DNA from: Nitrospirota bacterium
GTDB taxonomy: Bacteria > Nitrospirota > Thermodesulfovibrionia > Thermodesulfovibrionales > UBA6898
NCBI GenBank assembly: GCA_016215155.1
Contig: JACRLQ010000074.1
Span: 1 to 36,709, forward strand
Direction: 5' to 3'
DNA: 36,709 nt
Shown here: one piece after another, positions 1 to 7,549 of the stretch
How the letters are laid out: the number at the start of each line of letters is the position of its first letter
Position numbering within the stretch: position 1 is the first letter of the stretch
Translations under genes and position numbers: made by a program
Notes under the pieces: generated by a model
The model's database searches: none
What the model was told of the DNA's origin: nothing
The model's input: the letters and a program-made list of their open reading frames with translations, nothing else

Positions 1-2
1 TT

Positions 3-341
3 GTCGTTGCGCACAGGCCCGGCTCGCCCTGCGGACTGCCTTTCAGGGTGATCAGGCAGTCCCCAATGTACGTATCGGCTATGAAAAAGCTCCGCAAGCC
101 CAAATGTGATAAAGGGTACGTACTTCTGAAAGACTCGGAGGGCAAATATACCAGATGCTCTGCAAAAGAGAGCAATGAAGAATTTTTCTGCATCTGTAAC
201 GGCCTCCTTAGTTCCGCCGGATACAACACTGACGTGGAAGAGCCGCTATACACCGTAGGCACGAACGCCTCAAGAATTGACGCTATTGTGTCGGTCAAGA
301 CCCTCATGGATGAACTGACCGGCAAACCCGCCTCCGCCTGA
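3..341 (+). CDS. C-terminal part of a nitronate monooxygenase / NPD-type flavin oxidoreductase (cut by window edge)
   Basis: The frame is open from base 3 to the stop at 339-341 with no start needed, so the gene enters from the left. The visible 112 residues match the C-terminal end of the 2-nitropropane dioxygenase (nitronate monooxygenase) family: an early SPCGLPFRV segment, then CDKGY, then the CICNGLLSSAG signature followed by EPLYTVG. Members are FMN-dependent TIM barrels; the superfamily also includes FabK and PfaD enoyl reductases. It lies 65 bp upstream of the lipid gene set on the same strand, so it may supply an enoyl-reduction step, but that is inference. An internal GTG at 48 could be mistaken for the start. 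The FMN-binding part is outside the window, so the exact subfamily is open. Confidence 0.75.
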   Translation, partial: VVAHRPGSPCGLPFRVIRQSPMYVSAMKKLRKPKCDKGYVLLKDSEGKYTRCSAKESNEEFFCICNGLLSSAGYNTDVEEPLYTVGTNASRIDAIVSVKTLMDELTGKPASA

Positions 342-378
342 ACAAATTCCCCGGCAGGACCCTCAGTATATACTTAAG

Positions 379-408
379 ATGAGCATTTATATTATTATAA
401 CTGCTCAT
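379..408 (+). promoter_or_regulatory. Inverted repeat and -10-like box over the start of the lipid operon
   Basis: Arms atgagca (379-385) and tgctcat (402-408) are perfect 7-bp complements around an AT-only spacer. A -10-like TATAAC lies at 396-401, six bases before the ATG at 407, and there is no Shine-Dalgarno. A transcript starting at or near A407 would be leaderless, and the palindrome would sit on the start site like an operator. The -35 region (ttaaga near 374) is weak. The inverted repeat is read directly; the regulatory role is inferred. Confidence 0.4.
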
Positions 409-1186
409 GGAAAAAGCTCACTTTAAAGATAAAGTCGCTTTAATAACAGGGAGTTCCAGAGGTATCGGGGCCTCGATTGCCCGTACCCTCGCCGCGGCTG
501 GGGCCGACGTCGCCCTGAACTACAGAAGGTCCGGCGGCTCATCGGAGGACCATGGCAATAAACTCTGTGAAGAAATACGGTCGCTTGGAAGAAAGGCCCT
601 GCTCATCCAGGCCGATATATCCGAGAAGGAGTCCGTCCGGAAACTCGTGGGTTCGGTAACTGAATATTTCGGGAGACTCGATTTTCTCGTGCTCAATGCG
701 GCCAGGACGCCTTTTAAACCTCTTGAGAAGCTGATGGAGCGTGAACTAAGGCAGCTCGTTGACACAAATTATATAGGGAACATATTCTGCATCCAGGAGT
801 CTGTCCAGGAGCTCGCGAAATCGGAAGGCAGGATTGTTTTTGTATCGAGCCTCGGAAGCCGTTTTTATAACCCCTCTTACCCGCTGGGCAGCATGAAGGC
901 CGCTATGGAATCCGTCGTCAGGGACTGCGCGGAGGGCTTAAGGGGCAAGAACATTTCGGTAAACGCGGTCTGCGGGGGCATCGTGAAAACAGATTCATTC
1001 AAGGTCCTCCGGCAGCTCTGGGAAGAGATCGAATATATCCCCGAGTATCTGTTTGTCGAACCGCGGGAGATCGCGGAGGTCGTGGAATTTCTTCTGAGCC
1101 CGGCAAGCAGGGCGGTCCGCGGCCAGACGATAGTGGTGGACCACGGGTTCAGCAACAGGCTCTATCAGCCGATGGTGAAGAAATAA
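407..1186 (+). CDS. FabL/FabG-like short-chain dehydrogenase/reductase
   Basis: A 259-residue Rossmann-fold SDR acting on acyl-ACP by context. TGSSRGIG (14-21) is the NADP(H) motif, GRLDFLVLNAA (89-99) replaces the usual NNAG strand, and SSLGS (147-151) carries the catalytic Ser. The end, RGQTIVVDHG, is typical. Overall it resembles B. subtilis FabL (enoyl-ACP reductase III), especially VSSLGS and the VNAV.GG segment. The catalytic spacing is odd: Tyr158 and Lys164 are five residues apart (Y-X5-K), whereas ketoreductases have Y-X3-K and FabL has Y-X6-K. No Shine-Dalgarno precedes the ATG, but that Met is the only sensible start just before the Rossmann fold. It heads the ACP-KS operon. It could be the enoyl or ketoacyl reductase; I favour enoyl because a standard FabG lies at 10876. 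Confidence 0.85.
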   Translation: MEKAHFKDKVALITGSSRGIGASIARTLAAAGADVALNYRRSGGSSEDHGNKLCEEIRSLGRKALLIQADISEKESVRKLVGSVTEYFGRLDFLVLNAARTPFKPLEKLMERELRQLVDTNYIGNIFCIQESVQELAKSEGRIVFVSSLGSRFYNPSYPLGSMKAAMESVVRDCAEGLRGKNISVNAVCGGIVKTDSFKVLRQLWEEIEYIPEYLFVEPREIAEVVEFLLSPASRAVRGQTIVVDHGFSNRLYQPMVKK

Positions 1187-1203
1187 ATTCGAAGGAGTTT
1201 TAA

Positions 1204-1767
1204 ATGGCACAGAACATTGTCACGGAAGAAAAAGTCATCGAGGAGGTAAAAAAGGCGGTTGCCGAGACCTTAAGCAGCGACCCGTCCGGGATTGAGGCCG
1301 ACAACTCAATGATAAAGGACCTTGGCGCGGAATCTCTGGATTTCCTCGACATCAATTACAGGCTGGAGCAGACCTTCGGCATCAAGATGGCCAGGCATTT
1401 CATCCTTGAGCATATCGAAGACATGTTCGGAGAGGGCGCTGCCATCGATGAAAACGGCCAGCTTACGGAAAAGGCCGTACTGTTTCTTAAGGCCAGGTAC
1501 GGGGACAAATTCCCCGGCTTCAGTGCGGGCATGGATATGGATGAGGTCCCCTCCCTGTTCACGATAAGGACCATGGCGGGCGGTGTCATGGACATATTGG
1601 AAACTCTGCCGGAGAAGTGCGGGAAATGCGGGAGCGCCTCATGGAAGGCCGACGGAGGGGTCAAGGTAGGCTGCGGCTCCTGCGGTGAGGCCGCGGTTTA
1701 TACGACAGGGGATGACCTGATCAAACAGTGGCTCTCAAAAATACAGGAAGAAAACAAGAGCTGCTGA
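1204..1767 (+). CDS. Acyl carrier protein with C-terminal zinc-ribbon extension
   Basis: Residues 1-80 form an acyl carrier protein: helix I, then DLGAESLDFLDI, where Ser44 in the E-S-L version of the DSL motif is the expected 4'-phosphopantetheine site. Ordinary ACPs end near residue 80; this one has 187. The extension holds a linker and two CxxC knuckles, Cys139/Cys142 and Cys157/Cys160, a likely structural zinc ribbon, then a charged helix. The start has a good ribosome site (aaggag at 1192-1197). It sits 17 bp after the reductase and 18 bp before a ketosynthase, and AcpS at 11631 could activate it. It probably carries the growing chain for this cluster, with the ribbon as a docking surface; the docking idea is inference. 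I do not recognise a named family for the fusion. Confidence 0.85.
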   Translation: MAQNIVTEEKVIEEVKKAVAETLSSDPSGIEADNSMIKDLGAESLDFLDINYRLEQTFGIKMARHFILEHIEDMFGEGAAIDENGQLTEKAVLFLKARYGDKFPGFSAGMDMDEVPSLFTIRTMAGGVMDILETLPEKCGKCGSASWKADGGVKVGCGSCGEAAVYTTGDDLIKQWLSKIQEENKSC

Positions 1768-1785
1768 CCTCCTCCGGGATTAAAA

Positions 1786-3084
1786 ATGGAGATGCCCGAC
1801 CCTATGTCTGAGCGACGAGTTGTAGTTACCGGCTATGGCATGATCACCCCCCTGGGCAGGAATGCCTCAGAGACCTTCGATAAGGCATCCGCAGGCCGCT
1901 CGGGCATCGACTATATCACGTCCTTCGAGACAAAAGGCCTCCCCTGCGGCATAGGCGGCGAAATCCGGGATGAATGGATCTCCGAGCTGCAGGAAGACCG
2001 CCTGAGGCGTCTGAACATATTTTCTTCCCGTGGACTGCGGATGATGATGATAGCAACCGCCGAGGCGGCCCGGCAGGCCGGGCTCGCCGATATCATCGAC
2101 CGCGGGCGGATCGGGGTGGCGCTCGGATCTCACGGTGACAACCCTGATATTAAAGACGTCCAGCACCTGCACCGTTTTTATGACGGCCATGGCGGCTGGG
2201 ACATCAAAGGCCTGATCGGGTCCGGAGGTTATTCATACCTGAATTTTTTCAGAAGGAAACCGGACGCCGCCACTGCGCTGCTGTCGATGCTCTTTGACTG
2301 CAAGGGGCCGAATCTCTCTTTCGTGTCGGCCTGCGCGGCCGGCGCGCAGGCGGTCGGAGAGGCATACCGTCTGATAAAAGAGGACGGCGCGGACGTGATG
2401 GTCGCGGGCGGATGTGAGGCCACTCTCAATTTTACCGGTTTCATCGGCTTCGTCCTCATCAAGGCCCTTGTCGAAAAATACTCCGAGCCCGGAAAGGCCT
2501 CCAGGCCCTTTGACAGAAAAAGAAACGGCTTCGTCATGTCGGAGGGCGCGGGGAGCCTGGTCCTTGAGGACCTCGGGCACGCGCGGAAAAGGGGCGCGAC
2601 CATTCTGGGGGAAATCCTGGGATATGGCGATTCAGCCGACGCGTACAGGATCACGGACACCCACCCCAAGGGTGACGGGGCCGCGCTGGCGATGAAGGGG
2701 GCCATGCTTGACGCCGGCCTCGGGACGGACGAGATCGATTATATAAATGCCCACGGCACATCGACAATACAGAATGACCTTACCGAGACACGGGCCATAA
2801 AGGCTGTTTTTGGTGACAGGGCGTCACAGGTGCCTGTCAGCTCGAACAAATCCATGCTGGGGCATACCATAGCCGCGGCGGGGGCCATAGAATGTATCCT
2901 TACCCTGATCGGGATGGACAGGTCCATAATCCTGCCGACCATCAACCACGAATTCGCCGACCCCAAATGCGACCTCGATTATGTGCCTAATGAGGCAAGA
3001 AAACAGCCTTACAGCCGGGCGCTTTCGAACTCCTTCGGCTTCGGAGGCCAAAACGCCTGCCTCTGCTTAGGCAAGTATGAGTAA
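1786..3084 (+). CDS. Beta-ketoacyl-ACP synthase, FabF type (active triad intact)
   Basis: A condensing enzyme of the FabF/KAS II type, 432 residues against about 412 for FabF. The catalytic residues are visible: Cys183 in VSACAAGAQ, His323 in NAHGTST and His360 in NKSMLGH, with Lys355. The C-terminal NSFGFGGQN is also typical. It should catalyse decarboxylative Claisen condensation of malonyl-ACP onto an acyl chain. It resembles the ketosynthase at 9574 closely, including the shared LDYVPN and ALSNSFGFGGQNA stretches, which suggests duplication inside the cluster. Met7 (1804), just before the conserved start of the fold, is an alternative start; neither has a strong ribosome site. A terminator follows, so this closes the first transcription unit. 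Confidence 0.93.
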   Translation: MEMPDPMSERRVVVTGYGMITPLGRNASETFDKASAGRSGIDYITSFETKGLPCGIGGEIRDEWISELQEDRLRRLNIFSSRGLRMMMIATAEAARQAGLADIIDRGRIGVALGSHGDNPDIKDVQHLHRFYDGHGGWDIKGLIGSGGYSYLNFFRRKPDAATALLSMLFDCKGPNLSFVSACAAGAQAVGEAYRLIKEDGADVMVAGGCEATLNFTGFIGFVLIKALVEKYSEPGKASRPFDRKRNGFVMSEGAGSLVLEDLGHARKRGATILGEILGYGDSADAYRITDTHPKGDGAALAMKGAMLDAGLGTDEIDYINAHGTSTIQNDLTETRAIKAVFGDRASQVPVSSNKSMLGHTIAAAGAIECILTLIGMDRSIILPTINHEFADPKCDLDYVPNEARKQPYSRALSNSFGFGGQNACLCLGKYE

Positions 3085-3090
3085 ATTTTA

Positions 3091-3128
3091 AGGGCATAAA
3101 GACCTTTTGGCCCTTATGCCCCTTTTTT
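3091..3128 (+). terminator. Rho-independent terminator after the first ketosynthase
   Basis: Arms gggcataa (3092-3099) and ttatgccc (3114-3121) form a perfect 8-bp stem, followed after one C by six T (3123-3128). It lies 8 bp past the ketosynthase stop. On the minus strand the stem is followed by ttaaaattt, so it may also serve the opposing secreted-protein gene ending at 3217. Confidence 0.85.
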
Positions 3129-3210
3129 ATCCTTTTGTTCCCATCTGTTACTTAAATACTCTACCCTTTTAGGCCAGGTTATTGCACTGACCTGATGGGT
3201 GTCAGATACT

Positions 3211-4020
3211 GCCTGCTCAACTGCGCGTCACCACACAGGGGTTTGACGTCCGCCAGCCGCTTGAGACATAGCCCGTCTTGGTCGCCTTTACACGATAGAT
3301 ATAGCTGCCGTTTGACAGGCCGGTAATGCTCTTTGAGAGCGCTGTTCCCGTATAGACATTGGTAAACGTTGCACCGCCGTTTGCGCTTACTTCAAGAACA
3401 TATGTTGCGCCTGCGTTGCCTCCCCCCCAGCTCACTACAAAGCTGCCGGTGCTGCTCGTCGGAGGCACATAAATAGTCGGTGTGTTCAAGGCCAGCGTCA
3501 CCACGCAGGGGGAAGACGTCCGCCAGCCGGTTGAGACATATCCCGTCTTTGTCGCCTTCACACGGTAGATATAGCTTCCGTTTGACAGGCCGGTAATGGC
3601 CTTCAAAAGCGCTGTTCCTGTATAGACATTGGTAAACGTTGCACCGCCGTTTGCGCTTACCTCAAGCACATATGTTGCGCCTACGTTGTTTCCGCCCCAG
3701 CTTACTACAAAGCTGCCGGTGCTGCTCGTCGGAGGCACATAAATAGTCGGCGTGTTCAAGGCCAGCGTCACCACGCAGGGGGAAGACGTCCGCCAGCCGC
3801 TTTCGGCATAACCCGTCTTTGTCGCCTTTACTCGATAGATATAACTGCCGTTTGACAGACCGGCAATGCTCTTTGAGAGCGCAGTCCCGGTATAGACATT
3901 GGTAAACGCACCGCCGTTTGCGCTTACTTCACGAACGTATGTTGCACCGCTTACGCTGCCTCCGCCCCAGCTCACTACAAAACTGCCTGTGCTGTTCGTC
4001 GGAGGCACGGAAATGGTCGG
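3211..4020. repeat. Three tandem 270-bp repeats inside the secreted-protein gene
   Basis: Near-identical blocks occur at about 3211-3480, 3481-3750 and 3751-4020; for example gttcaaggccagcgtcacca recurs exactly 270 bp apart at 3484 and 3754. Each block encodes one 90-residue FN3-like repeat of the minus-strand protein. The copy at 3751-4020 is the most diverged. Such arrays can expand or contract by recombination. Confidence 0.9.
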
Positions 4021-6306
4021 CGCGCTCAAAGGCGAGTTGATCGTATATGTCGCCGTCTTCACCGTCTCGCTGTTATTTGCATTATCTTTTGAATAGAACC
4101 TTAAGGTCGTTGAGTTTGAGACGCTTATGGCGCCGTTATACACTGTCGTCGGGTTGCAGCCTGAACCTGTGCAGTAATATGTGCTTGCGCAGCCTGAGCC
4201 TGCACCGTCGTTACAGCCCAAGGTCACTAATTGTGTTGAACCGTAAGTTCCGCCGGAGGGTGAGGCGGTGGTTGTAGGGGGAGTCGTATCAGAAGGAAGA
4301 ACCGACGACACGCCGCCGCGGACGCAGCGGACATAGTTGCTGACACCCTTGTTGCCGTCACCATTAAGCAGGCTATAGCCCTGATATACGCCTCCGTATG
4401 CAAAATTTGTCCACCAAGCCTCAGAGGCAGCCCCTGCATGAGTGGTGGAGGACCAATATACGACCCATTGCCCGGTATGAACATCTGGGAAAATGGGGTC
4501 GATTGCCGGGTTGAGCCTCGTATTATCGACAAGAGATTTAAGTTCCTTTATATTAGGAAGCCTCCAGTTTGTATAACCTCCTAATGTTGAACTCTCACAG
4601 TAATTCAGGGCCGCTTCCCAATTCATGGCCCCCCCCTCTCCTTGCTGCCACATCAGGCCTGAACTTGTGTCGCTTACAGTCCCGTCACCATTATCGATAA
4701 AGTTACCGGATGGCAACTGCCCGCCCCATACACACCTTGTATACCATGGATAAGAATTATCTCCCTGACCGATACCACCTGGCGATCCGGGACTAAAAGA
4801 AACGTACCATGGATAGTAAGGCGCCACTGGCGAAGTGTTTGAGATCCAATAGCCTGAAAGTTTTGTATCAGGAAAATATGTTGCATTAATAGGAGGTGAT
4901 ACCTGGCTGTAATCAACAATACTCATAAGCTCCATGTCTGTCGGCAATCTCCAGCCAGTCTTGTCGCCAAGGTTGAGCCCGCTACAGTACGGCCCCGCGG
5001 CATCCCATGCGCGTGTTGTCCCGTCGTCCTGCTTCTGCCAGAGCAGACCCGTTACATTGTCCGTGATCGTCCCGTTGCCGTTGTCCGTAAATGACGGCGG
5101 GTTGATCGTGTAATCATGGTCTTCTCCAAAGGTGCCCGTGTATGATGACGTCTGCCCGGTGTCAGGAAGTTTGAAAATACCGGCGTTGGTCGCGTATCTG
5201 ATATACGCAGCGTTCGGATCGACAGGATCGGATTTGAAATAGCTCACATGCGCATAATTGTTTGAATCCACTGCTATTGAAGAATAAGGGCCCAGCCAGC
5301 CCGTGACTTCTATCGTGGACTTGACCCATGGACCTGAGGCGTTAGTCGCATATTTAAGGGAAGAGTCGGAACTCTCCCCATAGCTGAGATGGGCCTTGAG
5401 GTCCGAATCCACCGCAATGGAAACGTAGCGCTTGATCGTCCCCGCGCCGTCGACAGTGGTTGTGACCCAGGCGCCGGAGGCGTTCGTAGCATATTTGATC
5501 GTTTCATTAGAGCTGCCGAAGGCGCTGATGAAGGCGATATGGACTTTGCCGTCATTGTCTATCGCTAGGGCTGATGAAGCCATAGCAACGCCCCCTGTGG
5601 ATTCAACGGTAGTCGAAACCCACGTCCCGGTTGCGTTCGTGGCGTACTTGAGGGCCGCGCCGGCCTGCTCATGATAGCTGATATGGAGCCTGTCGCCGGA
5701 ATCAATAGCCAAAGACAAATTGACCCCCACGTTCCCGGAGTTGTCGACAGTTGCAATGTCCCACGCGCCCGCGCCATTTTTTGCGGCGCATTTCAGCGAA
5801 GACTCCTTCGGATAGCAAATGTGAGGCTTGCCGGTCGAGTCAACTGCTATGGAGCTAAAGCCCGGCAGGGGATTCCCCGATAAGCCCGAATCCACTATCG
5901 AAGGCGCGCTCCACGAGCCCGACGCCTTAGTCGTGTATTTGATCGTCCCGGCGTCGGCTGTATCAAAATAGCTGAGGTGAGGCTTGTCGGCTGAGTCGAC
6001 GGCTATGGAGCTATATGGGCCGACGCTGTCGGTATTGCTGATCGATGTAGGGGACCATGTTCCCGAGGCATTGATTGCGTAAAGGTGGACGTTGGTCGGC
6101 GGCGGGCCGCCGGTATTCCAATAGCTGATATGGGCCTTGTTGGTGGAGTCGAGGGCCAGGGAAGTAAAACCTCCGCCGGGAAAGATCGTATCGACATCAG
6201 TTATATTCCATGCAAAAACCAGCGCAGGCAATGCCGCTAACAAATAGGCAGTGAACATAAAAATGCCAAAGGTTTTCAGTTTCCAGTTTTCACCTGTTTT
6301 CTTCAT
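3217..6306 (-). CDS. Large secreted protein: seven propeller-like repeats, two Lcl (DUF1566) domains, FN3-like tandem repeats
   Basis: I start it at ATG 6306 (1029 residues): a ribosome site (gggagga) precedes this Met, and the residues that follow are a basic N-terminus and hydrophobic signal segment (about 10-32), ending near VFAW. Residues 30-390 hold seven repeats of the type SSIAVDS..KPHLSYF followed by a KYATNASG.W strand, suggesting a seven-bladed beta-propeller. Two Lcl/DUF1566 domains follow (about 405-540 and 535-665), each with DNG.GT..D..TGL.WQ and WRLP. A Ser/Thr-rich chitobiase-C-terminal-like segment comes next (675-755), then three 90-residue FN3-like repeats (762-1029). No catalytic motif or membrane anchor is visible beyond the signal. 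A surface or secreted binding/adhesion role is inference. It lies opposite to and between lipid-cluster genes, so it looks like an insertion. Confidence 0.88.
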   Translation of the reverse strand: MKKTGENWKLKTFGIFMFTAYLLAALPALVFAWNITDVDTIFPGGGFTSLALDSTNKAHISYWNTGGPPPTNVHLYAINASGTWSPTSISNTDSVGPYSSIAVDSADKPHLSYFDTADAGTIKYTTKASGSWSAPSIVDSGLSGNPLPGFSSIAVDSTGKPHICYPKESSLKCAAKNGAGAWDIATVDNSGNVGVNLSLAIDSGDRLHISYHEQAGAALKYATNATGTWVSTTVESTGGVAMASSALAIDNDGKVHIAFISAFGSSNETIKYATNASGAWVTTTVDGAGTIKRYVSIAVDSDLKAHLSYGESSDSSLKYATNASGPWVKSTIEVTGWLGPYSSIAVDSNNYAHVSYFKSDPVDPNAAYIRYATNAGIFKLPDTGQTSSYTGTFGEDHDYTINPPSFTDNGNGTITDNVTGLLWQKQDDGTTRAWDAAGPYCSGLNLGDKTGWRLPTDMELMSIVDYSQVSPPINATYFPDTKLSGYWISNTSPVAPYYPWYVSFSPGSPGGIGQGDNSYPWYTRCVWGGQLPSGNFIDNGDGTVSDTSSGLMWQQGEGGAMNWEAALNYCESSTLGGYTNWRLPNIKELKSLVDNTRLNPAIDPIFPDVHTGQWVVYWSSTTHAGAASEAWWTNFAYGGVYQGYSLLNGDGNKGVSNYVRCVRGGVSSVLPSDTTPPTTTASPSGGTYGSTQLVTLGCNDGAGSGCASTYYCTGSGCNPTTVYNGAISVSNSTTLRFYSKDNANNSETVKTATYTINSPLSAPTISVPPTNSTGSFVVSWGGGSVSGATYVREVSANGGAFTNVYTGTALSKSIAGLSNGSYIYRVKATKTGYAESGWRTSSPCVVTLALNTPTIYVPPTSSTGSFVVSWGGNNVGATYVLEVSANGGATFTNVYTGTALLKAITGLSNGSYIYRVKATKTGYVSTGWRTSSPCVVTLALNTPTIYVPPTSSTGSFVVSWGGGNAGATYVLEVSANGGATFTNVYTGTALSKSITGLSNGSYIYRVKATKTGYVSSGWRTSNPCVVTRS

Positions 6307-6384
6307 TTCAAAATCCTCCCTCTGAAATATAGCTTCAAGTTTGGTGCTTCGTTGAACTCGTAAAAAGTCCCAAAACATATTGTT

Positions 6385-6409
6385 GTCATTCCGGACAAGC
6401 CGGAATGAC
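6385..6409. repeat. Dispersed palindromic element, copy 1
   Basis: Arms gtcattccgg (6385-6394) and ccggaatgac (6400-6409) are perfect 10-bp complements around a 5-base loop. It belongs to the same gtcattcc-type palindrome class as the elements at 9034-9063 and 35413-35488, all between genes, and resembles REP-like intergenic repeats known from many bacterial genomes. Confidence 0.75.
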
Positions 6410-6837
6410 GACTTTTCACGAATGCATCAGTTTTGGCTCCTGTTTTTAGTTTTATTATCAACGGATGCGCCAGTCTGTACGCGGCACGCGCCATAAACCG
6501 CGCTGTATATCGACGTTTGATCGTGGATTGTCTGCTGCAGGAAATCATATAATTTACACCGCTGTGATTTTGCTATGGACTGTGAGAGCAAAAACCTTTT
6601 ACGGTTTAGGTCTGTTTGTCTGTTTGTCTGTTTGTCTCTGCAATCCATATGTCACGCGCTTCCCCTTGAATATGCCATTACAACGGCAACATCAAGATGT
6701 TATCACAGCGCTCAAGGAAAGAGTTATTAATTATTTTAATAGATCTATTGTCAAGTAATGAAAACTTTCATCCATCGGCCTTCTGATAAAAGACAGAAGC
6801 ATCTCTTGCATTGGCGGCACTTTCACCTTAATAACTG
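6410..6837. other. Intergenic stretch without a recognised gene
   Basis: This lies between the secreted-protein gene and vapBC. A plus-strand frame of 97 codons (6465-6758) has no ribosome site and a low-complexity protein, so I do not call it. The one clear structure is a tandem octanucleotide, tctgtttg repeated three times at 6611-6634. No tRNA, transposase remnant or riboswitch was recognised. Confidence 0.6.
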
Positions 6838-6894
6838 AAATGAACCGGTTCATTTTAAGTCCATGACAATAATTTATTCGTTATCTGCTAAAAT
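6838..6894 (+). promoter_or_regulatory. Putative vapBC operator and extended -10
   Basis: A perfect 18-bp palindrome, aaatgaaccggttcattt, spans 6838-6855. Downstream is an extended -10-like TGCTAAAAT (6886-6894) about 30 bp before the antitoxin ATG. AbrB-type antitoxins commonly repress their own promoter through palindromes, so this is a candidate operator. No clear -35 is visible. Confidence 0.5.
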
Positions 6895-6925
6895 ACTCTT
6901 ATGTAATTCCATTAAGGGGTGCGAT

Positions 6926-7177
6926 ATGTTAAAGGCAAAACTGAGCGATGAAGTATCTCTTACTCTGCCTCCCGGTCTCGCAAAGAAACTTGCGCTTAAA
7001 GAAGGTGACACAGTAAAAGTCCTGGTTGAAAAGGGAAGACTCGTTTTCCTGGATAAAAAAGATAAGGGTTCAAATATTATGCAATATGCAGGAATATGGC
7101 AGGAGGAAAACGTCGATAAGATTTTCCTTGAAATGCGCAAAAGCTGGAACAAATGGCAAAAGAACCTCTCTGCTTAG
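6926..7177 (+). CDS. vapB: AbrB/SpoVT-type antitoxin (VapB-like)
   Basis: An 83-residue protein with an N-terminal swapped-hairpin AbrB/SpoVT/MazE DNA-binding domain: a beta strand, then PPGLAKKLALKEGDTVKVLVE and a second strand. The C-terminal half (about 50-83) is the usual variable toxin-binding tail. An in-frame ATG at 6863 exists, but I chose 6926 because aaggggt lies just upstream and the family begins there. The last 25 bp overlap the PIN-domain toxin gene, as in coupled toxin-antitoxin pairs. It should neutralise the toxin and autoregulate, probably through the palindrome at 6838. MazE is the alternative name; the PIN partner favours VapB. Confidence 0.85.
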   Translation: MLKAKLSDEVSLTLPPGLAKKLALKEGDTVKVLVEKGRLVFLDKKDKGSNIMQYAGIWQEENVDKIFLEMRKSWNKWQKNLSA

Positions 7178-7545
7178 ACACGGATATATGCGTAGATTTC
7201 CTCAGGAAAAAAGGACCCGGCTTTAAACTTCTCATAAAAACCTTTGTAGAATTTGCTCCTTGCATCACAGTAATTACTGCATTTGAGCTTTGTCTTGGCC
7301 ACATAAAAATGAAAAGGAAAGACAGTATAGACGGGTTTATTGCTCAATTCGACGTTCTCCCGTTTGACTTCCCCGCATCAAAGACGGCGGCAAAAATACA
7401 GGCGGAATTGGATGAAAAGGGTAGTGGCATCGGTATCCCGGATGTTCTTATTGCCGGCATCTGCGTCATCAATAAGGTTCCCCTTCTGACCTTAAATACA
7501 AAGCATTTCTCAAGAGTTAAAGGTCTAAACCTCATCCAACCCTGA
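7153..7545 (+). CDS. vapC: PIN-domain ribonuclease toxin (VapC-like)
   Basis: A 130-residue PIN-domain protein, the usual VapC length. The acidic metal-binding residues are visible: Asp9 in the opening LCLDTD strand, Glu45 in ITAFEL and Asp97 in GIPDVLIA. In the last motif, where many VapCs have T-N-N/D-x-x-x-F, this has TLNTKHF with Asn115. VapC toxins cut tRNA or rRNA with Mg2+; the target here is unknown. It overlaps the antitoxin by 25 bp, with the start at ATG 7153 inside the antitoxin tail. The DTD opening, rather than the common DTN, is a small variation. The pair separates the secreted-protein gene from the rest of the lipid cluster. Confidence 0.88.
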   Translation: MAKEPLCLDTDICVDFLRKKGPGFKLLIKTFVEFAPCITVITAFELCLGHIKMKRKDSIDGFIAQFDVLPFDFPASKTAAKIQAELDEKGSGIGIPDVLIAGICVINKVPLLTLNTKHFSRVKGLNLIQP

Positions 7546-7549
7546 GCCT

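Noticed and set aside
3211-4020. Regular repeats considered as a CRISPR array
   Set aside because: The units are 270 bp, contiguous and protein-coding, without spacers or cas genes.
6465-6758. A 97-codon frame in the gap before vapBC
   Set aside because: Its middle is made by an octanucleotide repeat, no ribosome site precedes it, and the protein resembles nothing known.
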